Source: Mactra quadrangularis (taxonomy: Eukaryota; Mollusca; Bivalvia; Venerida; Mactridae). From it: a stretch of 64,000 bases of DNA. The notes beneath the pieces were generated by a model. The model was not told where the DNA came from, ran no database searches, and was given only the letters and a program-made list of their open reading frames with translations. The stretch spans positions 7,340,560 to 7,404,559 of the forward strand of contig CM046293.1 of assembly GCA_025267735.1 (NCBI GenBank), in the 5' to 3' direction. The position numbers were made by a program, and so were the translations under genes. Shown here piece by piece: positions 1 to 10,307 of the stretch (its first letter is position 1; every line of letters begins with the position of its first letter).

Positions 1-192
1 TCTAGATTATTTCGAACAATTTTTGAGCATCACATCTTGGATACAGTAAAAACAATTCTAAAACTAAGGAGAAAAGTATTAAGCAAAATAGCATCCGTTC
101 TAACATAAACACCATATCGGGCTTATAATTAAATTATTAATCACTAAGCAATGTGATTAAAATGATATCATTACTTAATAAGTACCCTATAC

Positions 193-314
193 CTGTTATC
201 TTTAGGCTTCAATCCAGTTCTATCATTATTACAACTGGCAGCAAGATTTCCAATTACTAAATTAGCACGTGCACTTTCTTCTTCAATAAACACGTGTTCT
301 AATTCTGCTGCTAT
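193..314 (-). CDS. Exon 7 of the coiled-coil gene
   Basis: Acceptor tcaattccag, donor CAG|gtatag; 40 full codons plus two bases. Starts IAAELEHVFIEEESARANLV, continuing the helical run, then turns polar (NNDRTGLKPKDN), which may mark the end of the helical domain. The next exon lies beyond the left edge; 1-192 holds nothing else that I can call. Confidence 0.7.
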
Positions 315-3300
315 CTGGAATTGACAATAAACATGGCTAAGGGTCGTGTGTGGTTAACTCGATTACATCTTTTATTCATCTGAGAACATTTAACTGTCTT
401 AAATGGGGTATACTGTATTGATAAATTGATACGAGCGGTTTATGCAAACCATACTAGTTTTCTACGGACTTGTTGGTCAATAAAATTGGTCAGTAGCATT
501 TATCAACGTTTTATCAACTACACTGTATCAAGAACTCATAAAACATATTCACTATTCTCTTTAGTAATTTTCTTTTTTGGTAGGGTTTAACACCTTAGCA
601 AAACATTGTATAGGCCATATAACGTGCGTTATACAATGTATATTACAATTAAAACATGAAATCTTACCTGACTTAACATTTCTGCTTCTTTTCTCCAGTT
701 AAGTAATGCTGTTTCATATTGTTCAGTATACTTTTCACGTTTCTTCAATAGATGCTTTATTTTACCTTCAGCCTTATAAACTGTCTTTGGTCGTGTTGCT
801 AGTGTGGATTTTATTCTATTTTTCTCGATTTTGAACATAAGTTGGTGGTATTTCTGTAGTTAAATAAAAAAGTAACAACCTTAAACTTAGTATTAAATCT
901 CCTATAACATAATACGGTGACAAAACTACACTTGGATAATTCTATATGTAGTATTCAAATGTCGACGTATTCACCAAACTGCGTTTAAAAACATTGTAAA
1001 ACAATTTTTAGACAACGGTGCCCCCTCTCAGCCAATCAAATGGCTTAAAAAGTGTTTAATAAATCTCATACCACACGGTTAAGTGTTTAATATTATCAGA
1101 CTGTTTTCTCCGTGCTTAAAAAACAGTGCGTGAAAGTATGGGTGGATCCAGACTTTTCAAGTAAGGTGCACACTAAGAACAAAACGCAATGTTATAGTTT
1201 GTATTAAAGTGGCAATGAAAATTGAAAAGTTTTTATTGATGGTCTCATTTGTCGACTAGCATAAGTCATGAAATAGTACAATCGATTGTAAAAAGTCTAG
1301 ATCCACCCCATTATCAGTTTAAATACAATCAACTGCTGAGTATATACATGTAGATTTCCAAGGTGAAATGTTTCAATAAGCTTATCTGTATTAATTTGAA
1401 AGCCAACCAAAGTTTTGAGAATTTAACTGTTAATTTATTTTAATTTAAGCCCTCACAAGAATCAATACTTTGTCACTGTACCACAATAGTATGGACTCAT
1501 GTGCCATGTTTTGAAAATTGATGAAGTGGACTGGATTGTTTTATTTATTATTTCGTTAACACTTACACGTAATGTAATTTTGTACACGTACTGTACTGGT
1601 TTGAAATTTGCATACGTATAGCTACGTAATTTTACAGATTATGTGATATATATAAATGTGAAACTGTATTGGCACCATTTCCTATCTATTAAACCCCTCG
1701 TGATATGATTGTTAGAAGTAAGGCATTTGTGGAAAGGAACTCCAATGTAGATGGGCAATTATTTTGAAAAAAAATCCAACTAAATAAATTAACCTTTAGT
1801 AATTGTGTAACAGATTAGTTACGTCAGTCAATTACAGTAAATAGGTTGTAATTTTATTTAACTGATAGTTAAATAATTTAGTATGCCTTACTTTAAATAT
1901 TTTGAGGGGAATTAAATGAGACAGGAAATAAAGCGCCATGATCGTGCGACCACATGCACGACTCATGCAGATCGGTTCGTCTCCATTCGGAGACAAACAC
2001 CAAATTCAACAGCGTAAGCCCATTCCTAGCGAAACATTAACAGCTCTGGTAACCAAGCCTTATTTCCATTCTCTATGTAAAAGGAATGGCATGGTGTTTA
2101 GGAACGACCAGAGCCAGTCATATGCTTCGTTTAAAGGAGGCAAACGCTTGGCTATATGTATGACATTTAAGTCATATTAACGACATACATATTAAAACTG
2201 TGATATTTTCTATCACAAATTAAATACTAACGAATGAGTTGTCAAAGTTAGCAGTTTATTATGACAATTAAATTCAATTGGTCTCTAATTCTGTCTTACT
2301 TAAGCTTGCAGATTCTTTGTTTATTATCTAACTAGATATTTTGATATTATTACAAAAATATATTGAAGACTTTTCAAATTAATCAAAAACAAAATTTATA
2401 CAGTCACGCGTTATATTTTGTATATTTCTATACACTGTGTTTAAAATCATAAACATGCCCCCGGGGCATATATTTAATATTATCTAATACGATTTACATA
2501 GACAAGGGAGTTAAATAAGATCTAACACTTGTCATTGTTGCCTCCCTTTGTGCCAATTTAATGTAGTTTTTAATAACAAACAGTAAGAATTATATGCTTT
2601 TTAAATCTTGACCGTTCTATTTTCTTTCTTTTTCTATATTTTTCTTTTTGTACTTTTTATCTTACATTATTTTTATGAGAAATATGGTCTGAACTGAATG
2701 TTCGCACATTTACTAGTTATAACAATGATAAAAAGTGATGAAATATATAGAACAAAACCATGTACTTACAGCTTAATAGTGCTCCTGGTTAGCCAAAACA
2801 TTATTCAGTTCTGTGATAAAGAATTATTCCTATGACGAATCACCACTGTGATTATTTATCAAAAATGATTGTTAATTTGAATCCTTTGTAATTATTTAAC
2901 TACACATTATGTACATGAGCACATTCATAATATTTACATTCATGAATAACACTATCTAATTGTGTTTATGAGTTCTAATTAGCTTTCGCACGAAATTCAC
3001 GACACAAAATTTGATATCGTTTGTTTAAGTTTAAGGCCCATTATATTATTTTGAGTTTTATGTGGCTAAAGATGGCAGTAGTATAAACACGTGACAAATA
3101 TATATTACATATATATTATATATAATAATAATATATTATATATAATTATAATTTCATACCCGTTGTCTAAGTCGGATAGAATATTCGTAGCAGTTTGATA
3201 TGGGATTTATCAACTCGCTTCGCTCGTTGATAAATCCCATATCAAATTGCTACTTATGCTCTATCCTATACATATCAGCATTTATTTTTCAAATACCAAT

Positions 3301-6300
3301 GGTATTTGTGGCAGTTACACTGTATTACCATTTAAGAATTTGAAACTTACATACTTGCCTGCACATATCTAAACAAAATTACATAATGTATTATTGCTTT
3401 TAATTGTACAGACTAATTGATGTATAATTGCTGTATATGTTGATAAACTTTATTTATTTATTATATTTCATAACAATCTTCAGATCACCAACTTATATAT
3501 ACCTTTTTGTAGATATCTACTGTTTTTGTTTGTCTATCAAGTGTATCTCTAGCTATTGTGTATTCTTTCTCAAACTTCATAGTTAATGATTGATTCTCTA
3601 CATTTCTGAAAAACAAATATACTGATATAAGTAAGTTTATTTATAAGACATCATTTAAATCATACATTTGTATATCAATAAACATAATTATGCTGACTTT
3701 GTTATTTCAGAGAGAATTGTATGATCCTTTGTTCATGGGAAAATGTGAATAATTAAATCCTAACACAGATTCTTTTTGTTACAATTTCGAGATCACTGTT
3801 TTGGTTCAAAAAGCCTTCAATTGTGCCAAAAATGCAAGTTATCGTGAACGTAAATCAAGTTTATTATTTCTATGACCACGTCAACACAATTTCAGACAAT
3901 TTACGGCGGTCAATGTACCTAGATAAACTATTTCTGGAGCCTTGTCTAGAACCTGTATTAACATTTCCTTCCATAAGGCCGCCTTCTACTCCATATTCAA
4001 TGTTATTAAAGATATATATTAACATTATTTGACATTATTTGAATGTGAAACATATTTTTACAGTATGTTATTATTTTTTATGCAAAATTATATGTTAATT
4101 TGAGTTGTTCATTTCACACAGATAAGGCTCAGAGTAAAGATATTAGTATAGATAAGTATATGTTACAAGTAGAATTACTTACTGTCTTAATGAATGATAA
4201 ATATCTCTGAAAGCTCTTTCAGCTTCTTGATGTTTTCTTATTTGTTCTTGCCTTTTCTCTTGAATAACTTTCATGATATTTTGTATTTCGTCGAAACCTA
4301 AAATGAAACAATGCCATTTAAAGATTTGCATTTTATTATCACCATCAACAACGTATATATACCTTGTGCCTTTTTGTACAAAAATACGTTATATTCCTAT
4401 TTCAATATTTAATACATGTTATCATTTACAGATAAAGTCCGATGTCATTTAAAATACACAAACATGTTATCATTTACAAATAAAGTCCGATGTCAAACGC
4501 AGACACGTGCCCGTTTTTCTATATCTCAATATGTACAAGGTATGTCAATCTACGATTGTTGCTTTCTTAATTATGTCTTGGTTATTACGTATAAACTTTT
4601 TGAGTATGATGATTTAACAGCCACAGAGGTAAAACATTACAAGATTTATCCCGAGTTTTCATGAGATTAATGTTAAAGCCATATTACAGAATGTATAAAA
4701 CCTTTCAATGGCCACTTAAACGGACACTGACAATAATTCATTATATACTTGGCTTGATTAACAATAACCTAACATGCTAATTTTGATCTTAATCGGAAAT
4801 TGAATCTACATCTTAGCGTGAGAAAGTAGCGGAGACAAATTACTGACTTCTTCAATTATCTGGAATACCTTTTTGAGTAACAACTACGTAGTGATTTATT
4901 TGCATAATAATCTGGTGTGTTACGATATCGAAATGTCAATGACGTTTTCGCACTTGATATTTTTATTCAGTACATGTTAAACTAGTAATTAATCATATAC
5001 AATTTGCTTTGATAGTTTAGTGAATACTATGTTTTGAACTATGTATTTTGATAAAATGCAATACATGTAATCACTGTCTTAATATGTAAACACTATCCTA
5101 ATGTTTATGTTTAAACCAGTGATCTCCGTACTATGAGCTCAATATGATGATAAATTTTAATGCATGTTGACAATATGATATTATATATGACGCTACAACT
5201 TAACTCTGCATCATAAATTGCAATAATACTGTATTCATGGGTCATTCCTGACCTTATACATGTACAAAACTAATATTGTATTCTATTTTGAATGAAACAA
5301 ACTCTTTAGACTCTTGTATTAATGTTATATTACAATATCACGGTAATCACGTGTGTTTTTTTGTGTCGGGCGTGGGGCAATATATCACTCACATCAATGC
5401 AAACAGCGGTCAATGGGTTTTTTTTTTTAATAACTGTTTTTACTATTTTATCACTTTATTTGATAACTTGAGTTCCCGCTCATGTAGACAATTTATCGAC
5501 AAAAATTAATATTACAAAATTCAATTTGCTTGACTTTTTTGCAGCCCAGTAAACAGGCAGTTTCACTTTACTTAAACGTTCAGAAAACGGACTCTTCATT
5601 TCATTATTTCTTTATTAAATCGGATCTACAAAAGCTAGTCGATCGAAATAACATAACGCCTAATGGTCAACCGCTCAAATTTGTTAACCTTACGACCAAA
5701 TTTATCCGTAGTATTTCATTATATTTTTGATAATGTTCAGCGAGTGAGCATAGTCGTCAAAATGCAACATATGGCTTTAATAATATTGTACAGTGAAAAC
5801 ATAGTGTTACCTTTACAATTGCGTAACGTTTATTGATAATTGATATTCTAAAACTAAATCACAGCACTAGAATGTACTTACTTTTTGTAACTGAAGTTGA
5901 ACTTAAAGATTTGATTGGTTCAAATGGTTTACAATATTCATCAGTTTTCTTGTACATTTGTGTCAATGACTTGCGATGTTCTTCGTGACTTTTACATAAT
6001 TGTTGATACATCGTTACCCATCGTGGTACATCACTGGCTAGACTGTAAGAATAAGAAACAGAATTTTGATTTTTATCATGACACATTTACACAACATTCG
6101 GAACTCCACGACCATTCACTGATAATAACCTCGGACACATTTAGACGCCATTTTGGAATTCCCTTTAGGTCATATGCCCAGAAAAAATACTTCAACCGGT
6201 GTTGAAGTAAACAAATCCACGGTCGTTTAGGCGTGGATAAATGTCTCGGCTTTTGTCCATAAATGAAATACACGATTCAATGATATCCACATTGATATAC

Positions 6301-7937
6301 ATGTAAAGGGATCTTTGTATCGAACAGTAAAAAATTAAAATGTCCCTTTTTGATTACATCTTTGCTGTTTTGAGTTAAAGTTTAAATCTTTCATACAACT
6401 GAAGTGATTAAAGTCTGTCGACACAAACGGCGAGACATCGGGGGTACAGTAATGATGTCAAACAGTTTGGAACCAGGCGCCACAAAAAACAATTTACTTC
6501 TCAATTTTGTCAGAGATATTCATAAATACAGTGCTAGTAACATTATCAATATACCTATGCATGGACCTCAAGTTAATTCACTTGCTTGCAAACACGTAAA
6601 AGTCATGAAACATGTAATACTTGAAATTTTCACCCGTTTATATAAACAATACAGTGAACTTCAGGCGAACTTGAGTTCAGGTACCGCGAACGTTCTGTAA
6701 CGCTACATTCGGAGCTCCTCGGCCATTCGCTGCGAAAAACCTCGGACATATTTAGACGCTTTTTGGAAACTACTGGTGTTGAAGTAAACAAACATATGAT
6801 CGCTTAAGCAATGGGCGATGTTTCGTTTTTAGTCCGTAAATTTTGAAACATCACTCATTGTCCCAACGATCGCATATTTGTTTAATAGATAAAATCATTC
6901 GCAGCGAATGGTCGAGGAGTTCCGGATGTATCGTTATGTAACGTTCTGTAACTTTTTTGAGTAATTGAACACGCTTCGGGTATGCTAAGGATGACAATAA
7001 AATATGTAACTTTAATATGTTTTATGAGAGTCTTGTTGGAGTAGTGGTTATGTGTTCTACCATTACAAGCATGATTGACAAAGTGTTTGGCAGTTATTTG
7101 CAACACTAATTTTGTTAAAATGGTCTATACAACTTTTATTTTCTCTACTTTCTACCTCTAGAATGGTTTAGTTCATTTTTAATGTTTACACAAACATGTT
7201 TTGTTATTTTGTACGCTCTATACGTTTTTGCCTAATAAAGTAAACAAATGCTCGCTTTTCACTGATTATCCTTTCCAGACATACAATCGTATGACATTAT
7301 TACAACATTTCTTTCCACGAAAAAATCAGTATGTGAGATTTCATTGTTGGCTTTAATTCTATTATTGGTAAACTAGGTTATGCTCAAAACCAAAACTGTG
7401 CAGAGGATTCTCTTTTTAATTTGTGTGTCTTTGTGAATAGGTACCTAGGTTTGTCAAACTTGAGTTGACGCTTATTACAATCCCAATTTGGCACAGCCCA
7501 ATGGTCGGATAGAACTTATCTATAGCTGTATCTTTACGACGCTGGAACCACTGTTGTTGCAATGCGTCGAAGAGCGCGCTGTTGTCAGCCTCGACTTGGG
7601 AGAGGTGACTTGAAGCTCTCAATTTTCCTGGCACACGCGGCAATTTCTTATAAAGCGTTCCAGTCGGGAATTGTCTTTACAAAGAAATAGTTATTATATT
7701 GCTGAGTATTAGATTGTTTTGTTTTAAAACAGTCCGAATGGTTAATACATTAATATAAAGTTAGCTATTTAATTTCCTACCCTGACCGAAACTCCAATGA
7801 GTGAGGCATATGTTTCATGTTTGTAAATAATAACTGTTTTAATATACATTATTTCTTCACAAAATATTATATAAAACTTACTGTGCCGCTTGACGATATC
7901 CTGGTGGAAGAAATATTTCTAATATATTCGCTTGCAT
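193..7937 (-). CDS. Spliced gene for a helical/coiled-coil protein, 5' part only (7 exons seen)
   Basis: Join of complement(7882-7937, 7516-7674, 5882-6042, 4183-4297, 3503-3605, 668-853, 193-314), continuing past the left edge. The exons give about 300 residues with no internal stop, and every junction is phase-consistent. The start is the ATG at 7937, just inside a promoter-like block. The product is rich in Lys, Glu, Gln and Arg, with no signal peptide or membrane segment. From about residue 127 it reads as long amphipathic helices (for example KHLLKKREKYTEQYETALLN in the sixth exon). That texture resembles F-BAR or other coiled-coil domains, but I recognise no family with confidence. The RFX-type half-site upstream would fit a ciliary or flagellar protein; this is inference. 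The weakest junction is the donor at 7516. The gene model is read by eye from splice signals and not from transcripts. Confidence 0.7.
580..639 (-). repeat. Solo SINE tail fragment with small hairpin
   Basis: The stretch TTTAACACC...ACATTGTATAGGCCATATAACG matches the tail shared by the SINEs at 9061, 38471 and 60125. Arms ACATTGTATA (603-612) and TATACAATGT (630-639) form a perfect 10-bp inverted repeat at its edge. It lies just 3' of exon 6 of the minus-strand gene. Confidence 0.45.
668..853 (-). CDS. Exon 6 of the coiled-coil gene
   Basis: Acceptor taactacag and donor CAG|gtaaga; exactly 62 codons, phase 0 at both ends. Strongly basic and helical (KYHQLMFKIEKNRIKSTL at its start, ALLNWRKEAEMLSQ at its end). 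The best coding exon in the window. Confidence 0.78.
854..1138. other. Intron sequence, nothing further seen
   Basis: Part of the intron between exons at 853 and 3503. No exon, RNA or repeat recognised. Confidence 0.4.
1139..1310. mobile_element. 172-bp MITE-like element with 19-bp terminal inverted repeats
   Basis: Left end TGGGTGGATCCAGACTTTT and right end, reverse-complemented, TGGGGTGGATCTAGACTTTT. The interior has no open frame. No clear target duplication is visible, so a two-base TA site or decay is possible. Intronic in the minus-strand gene. Confidence 0.5.
1311..3090. other. Intron sequence with one GC-richer foldback patch
   Basis: Mostly featureless AT-rich DNA. At 1936-2165 the GC content rises and nested inverted repeats appear (GCTCTGGT near 2044 with ACCAGAGC near 2108; CCATTC with GAATGG inside). 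An 80-codon plus-strand frame here matches nothing I know and is probably a by-product of composition. ATGCCCCCGGGGCAT at 2454-2468 is a short near-palindrome. Confidence 0.35.
3098..3155. repeat. (TA)n-rich low-complexity tract
   Basis: Alternating ATATAT and TAATAATA runs, next to the foldback element that follows; possibly its insertion target. Confidence 0.7.
3174..3266. mobile_element. Foldback MITE, 41-bp arms
   Basis: Arms 3174-3214 and 3226-3266 are inverted copies with about six mismatches; the inner 18 bp (GATATGGGATTTATCAAC) pair perfectly around an 11-nt loop (TCGCTTCGCTC). No coding capacity. It would form a stable hairpin in the intron transcript of the minus-strand gene. Confidence 0.65.
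3503..3605 (-). CDS. Exon 5 of the coiled-coil gene
   Basis: Acceptor gtttttcag, donor gtatat; 103 nt giving 34 full codons, including SLTMKFEKEYTIARDTLDRQ. It ends in phase 0, which matches the phase 0 start of the exon at 853. Confidence 0.75.
3870..4010 (-). repeat. Degenerate copy of the second SINE family
   Basis: Contains weakly preserved landmarks of the element at 30528-30731 in the same order: an AACACAATTTCAGACAATTTACGG-like start, TGTCTAGAACCTGTA and CCTTCCATAAGGCCG. Diverged, with no visible ends. Confidence 0.4.
4183..4297 (-). CDS. Exon 4 of the coiled-coil gene
   Basis: Acceptor ttttag, donor gtaagtaa; 115 nt with 37 full codons. Begins FDEIQNIMKVIQEKRQEQIR, a highly charged helix with heptad-like spacing. 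The split Gln codon at its end is completed by the first base of the exon at 3605. Confidence 0.75.
4414..4494. repeat. Two direct copies of a 33-bp unit, 48-bp period
   Basis: ACATGTTATCATTTACA, then GATAAAGTCCGATGTCA, recurs from 4462 with one substitution. Local tandem duplication in an intron. Confidence 0.7.
4500..5880. other. Intron sequence, nothing recognised
   Basis: AT-rich intron between exons at 4297 and 5882. Open frames at 5276-5730 are short, with no splice context or recognisable product. Confidence 0.4.
5882..6042 (-). CDS. Exon 3 of the coiled-coil gene
   Basis: Bounded by acceptor ttcttacag and donor gtaagtac; 161 nt, 53 full codons. Contains LASDVPRWVTMYQQLCK and a basic, glutamate-rich helix, then a Ser/Thr-rich end (KSLSSTSVTK). 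Its last base joins the following exon to make a serine codon. Confidence 0.7.
6094..6265. mobile_element. Diverged copy of the 6.7-kb MITE family
   Basis: Shares with 6698-6936 the sequence order ACATTCGGA, CCATTC, ACCTCGGACA, TTTAGACGC and GGTGTTGAAGTAAACAAA. The right terminal repeat is missing. It starts about 50 bp upstream of the acceptor of exon 3, close to where a branch point would lie. Confidence 0.55.
6698..6936. mobile_element. 239-bp MITE with about 38-bp terminal inverted repeats
   Basis: Left end TAACGCTACATTCGGAGCTC and right end, reverse-complemented, TAACGATACATCCGGAACTC; pairing continues through CCATTCGCTGCGAA. The 13-mer AACGTTCTGTAAC occurs at 6689-6701 and 6940-6952, overlapping the left terminus. 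It may be a long target duplication or a flanking repeat. No coding capacity. Confidence 0.65.
6953..7515. other. Intron sequence, nothing recognised
   Basis: Between the MITE and exon 2. No motif beyond scattered AT-rich runs. Confidence 0.35.
7516..7674 (-). CDS. Exon 2 of the coiled-coil gene
   Basis: The acceptor is tttgtaaag. The exon encodes 52 complete codons beginning QFPTGTLYKKLPRVPGKL and ending near RRKDTAID. The only donor that keeps phase with the next exon is a weak gttcta at 7515-7510; the open frame itself runs on to 7416. A missed small exon or a different donor is possible. Local base composition is more GC-rich than the flanking introns, as expected of coding sequence. Confidence 0.6.
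7882..7937 (-). CDS. Exon 1a of the coiled-coil gene
   Basis: Encodes MQANILEIFLPPGYRQAA plus two bases of the next codon, then a strong donor (gtaagt). Reading continues in phase into the exon at 7674. A near copy with the same donor and phase lies at 11517-11572. Confidence 0.65.
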
Positions 7938-8184
7938 TTATATAAACGTCAATTTTCTTTCTGAATAACTATCTGTATAACCGCTTTCAATCGTTAACGT
8001 CGTTGCTATGAAAGACGCTGCCGTGGGCGGAAGTGACGTTTTGACGTCGAGTAGCGTTATTGTGACGTATATTGTCAGACGGCGACGTCATGGCCGTTTT
8101 CATCGTTAAGGCATTTAATAGAGAATATCATCCCGCCATTTTATTTTGTTTCGCGTTTATTTATTTAAATAAATCTTACAAGAA
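7938..8184. promoter_or_regulatory. Likely bidirectional promoter with RFX, ETS/GC-box and CRE-like motifs
   Basis: A GC-richer block between the minus-strand ATG (7937) and a plus-strand ATG (8185). It holds GTTGCTATG (8002-8010), the strong half of an RFX X-box; GGGCGGAAGTGACG (8025-8038), which merges a GC box, an ETS core and a CRE half-site; further TGACGT/GACGTC sites to about 8092; and CCGCCATTTT (8133-8142), which resembles a YY1 site. There is no TATA box. The 8002-8045 segment is repeated at 11637-11680. RFX sites commonly drive ciliary genes; its use here is inferred. Confidence 0.5.
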
Positions 8185-8231
8185 ATGTCTCTAAAAAAGA
8201 CAAACGGCGTAGACTTAGGAGACAAGCATAA
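8185..8231 (+). CDS. Possible first exon of a divergent plus-strand gene
   Basis: ATG in a reasonable context opens MSLKKTNGVDLGDKH, then reaches a strong donor (AA|gtaagc). It sits about 250 bp from the divergent ATG at 7937. I found no convincing second exon downstream, so this may be a chance reading or an exon whose partners are far away. Confidence 0.3.
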
Positions 8232-8880
8232 GTAAGCAATTACTCAAAATTTTTAACTAAAGTCTACTTTCCTTTTCGGTTTTTTATTGATACATTCCAA
8301 ATAATTGGTTCTAACCTCTTTGTCACAATTCTTTCGTACGCAAATTGTTTGCGTGTCTAACGTATTTACTGCATTATCGTTAACAAAAGAAATATCTATC
8401 CTATAGGGCCTATCGACTCGTCCAATATGACTTTTCAAACTGTGTACTCGTCCAAATATATTTCCGTATTGTACAGCAAAATGCATAATAACCTTTAATT
8501 GCAAACAATAGTTTAAAAGATCTTAACTATAAACCGAAAAAAATCAAAAATATATATAAGAGTTACGTATACAGTACAACCTCTCTTGAGCAGCACTTAC
8601 TGGGAGGGGCTAAAGTGTGTTGCTGTTCAGAAGTTGTTGCTCTGCAGAGATTAAATTCAATTAAAATTACAAGGGAAATATCAAAAGATGTTGTTGTGCA
8701 TGTGATTTGTTCAGTAGATGGCAACTCTGCAGAAGTTATACTATATATACATTACATTGCCCAAATTATAAACAAAACAAATGAGGACAGGGTTTTACAC
8801 AAACATACTCTTATATTTTACAACAATGTAGTGTGCTGATAGACTCCTATGATAATTTAAAAATTACTTCAACAATCAAC
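8232..8880. other. No supported gene
   Basis: An 83-codon minus-strand frame (8253-8504) and a 74-codon plus-strand frame (8615-8839) lie here. Neither has splice context or a recognisable motif. If the exon at 8185 is real, this is its first intron. Confidence 0.35.
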
Positions 8881-8887
8881 AGTCAGA

Positions 8888-8902
8888 GGGGGGGGGGGGG
8901 GG
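8888..8902. repeat. Run of 15 G
   Basis: Uninterrupted G homopolymer; could stack as a quadruplex and is prone to length change. Confidence 0.9.
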
Positions 8903-9060
8903 TATTAGAATGAAAAACCAAATATAAACCTTATTTAATGAAGAACATGGACTATGTTCTCTGTAAATGAAGGTCCCCCAATTTATAGATTTATAGAATA
9001 CAGTCAATTACCAGAACTTCTTGATGCACTACAGTACTTTTGTATGTTTTGTTTCTGTTG

Positions 9061-9354
9061 TGATTAACTCTGTACCAACACATTGTATAGGTCATATAAT
9101 GGCGGTCAGTCAACTAACTGACTGTTCCTGGAACGGCTAAATCTCTGGATTTAGCTGTTAGCAAACTACTAGGTACATACTTTGGTCAGTGACTAACTAC
9201 TGTCGTACATGGTTTAGAATCAGTGGTAGGAAGGAGAATGGCGGTAGAAATAATTTTATGACCAAGCACCACGAAAGAATGTCCCGCTCGGGAATGGAAC
9301 CCACGACCCCTCGATCAGTAGACTTGCGTGCTACCAATTGAGCTAGCCGGGCGG
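9061..9354 (-). mobile_element. tRNA-headed SINE, full-length copy
   Basis: Reading the minus strand, the head at 9354-9280 has an A box (TAGCTCAATTGG) and a B-box-like GGTTCCATTCC, and its ends can pair as an acceptor stem. It is followed by a body with the hairpin AACGGCTAAAT / ATTTAGCTGTT around CTCTGG, and a tail ending ACACATTGTATAGG. Related copies lie at 38471-38778 and 60125-60440 in the same orientation; truncated heads lie at 26875 and 48805. Divergence suggests that it no longer moves. Confidence 0.75.
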
Positions 9355-9597
9355 TTGACAGTACTATTGATAAGTAAATAAGTAAATCCGTTTCTTTGAA
9401 CAAGGATTGTCGAACACTTATCGGGTATTAAAAAATGGGTTTAAACCCAAAAGTAAATACTTTTTGCACCACTAACAGTGGAAACAAAACCTAAATAAAT
9501 TTGTTTCCATTATAATATAAATTCAATTTTTAAAACAACAATAAAACCTTTCTTGACGTAAATTTAAAAAAAATGACTTAACAGAATATAAACAATA

Positions 9598-9687
9598 TGC
9601 CCTGACTGGGAATCGAACCCTGTTCCTCTGGATGGTAGGCGAGATACTAGATGAATTGCATGTATCTCGCCTACCATCCAGAGGAAC
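9598..9687 (-). repeat. tRNA-like 3' half fused to a perfect 26-bp hairpin
   Basis: On the minus strand, GGTTCGATTCCCAGTCAGGG (T-arm and acceptor-like) follows TCTCGCCTACCATCCAGAGG, a tRNA anticodon-arm-like segment. The same 26 bp occur inverted: 9622-9647 and 9662-9687 are exact reverse complements around a 14-nt loop. No 5' half of a tRNA is present, so this is a tRNA-derived repeat and not a working tRNA gene. Confidence 0.6.
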
Positions 9688-9962
9688 AATTCTTTTTTTA
9701 TTTATTGCATAATATCATCCTCTTTCTAACGATACCAAATGTATGAGTGTGCAATAACAAACAAAAAAGATATTATGGTTTTTGTAGACCGGACAAGACT
9801 TTTGTCCATAAGTATATAAAAGATAATCCCTTAACAAAATGTCAATTATGAAAATAATTATTAAAATGGTTAAAAAACGGGAACATTTTGTGAAATTGAG
9901 ATTTTTCAGCTTTGTAAAGTCATACTCGTTGGATTACATTTATAATTCTAAAACACAGTTAA

Positions 9963-10303
9963 GCTACAGTCCCAATAATAGCCGTGAGGGCACCGTACGG
10001 GCGCCGTGCGATCAAGCTCCGCAAGGACGCGTACGAACTCTTACGTACCCGTACGGACTATTACGTTTTTACCAGGGTCTGTGAGATGAGCACGGGATAC
10101 ACGTATCAGTTACAGAGTCAAATCGTGAGCAAAATAGTGGCCGAGTATGGATTAAACATGCATATATTCCAGCTACGGCTCCGTACGGGTGAGTTGTTTT
10201 GTACCATGTGTGTACCGTCACCTAATACGCAAGGCTTCCAACGGCCTACGACTGTCTGCACGTACGAGTCCACAACAAGCCACGATTTTATGGGCCTGAG
10301 GCA
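9963..10303. mobile_element. GC-rich 341-bp MITE, copy 1
   Basis: Begins GCTACAGTCCCA and ends TGGGCCTGAGGCA, flanked by TTAA on the left and TTAC on the right (4-bp target duplication, one change). It is about 75-80% identical by eye to 18460-18809. Composition is close to 50% GC in an AT-rich neighbourhood, with self-complementary CCGTACGG segments. A frame of 127 codons starts at 9984; see the findings for why it is not called a gene. Confidence 0.65.
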
Positions 10304-10307
10304 TTAC

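Noticed and set aside
8253..8504. 83-codon minus-strand frame
   Set aside because: No homology that I recognise and no splice signals; it faces into the candidate exon at 8185.
9280..9354. Stand-alone tRNA gene on the minus strand
   Set aside because: The B box deviates (GGTTCCATTCC), and the head is fused to the SINE body seen in other copies.
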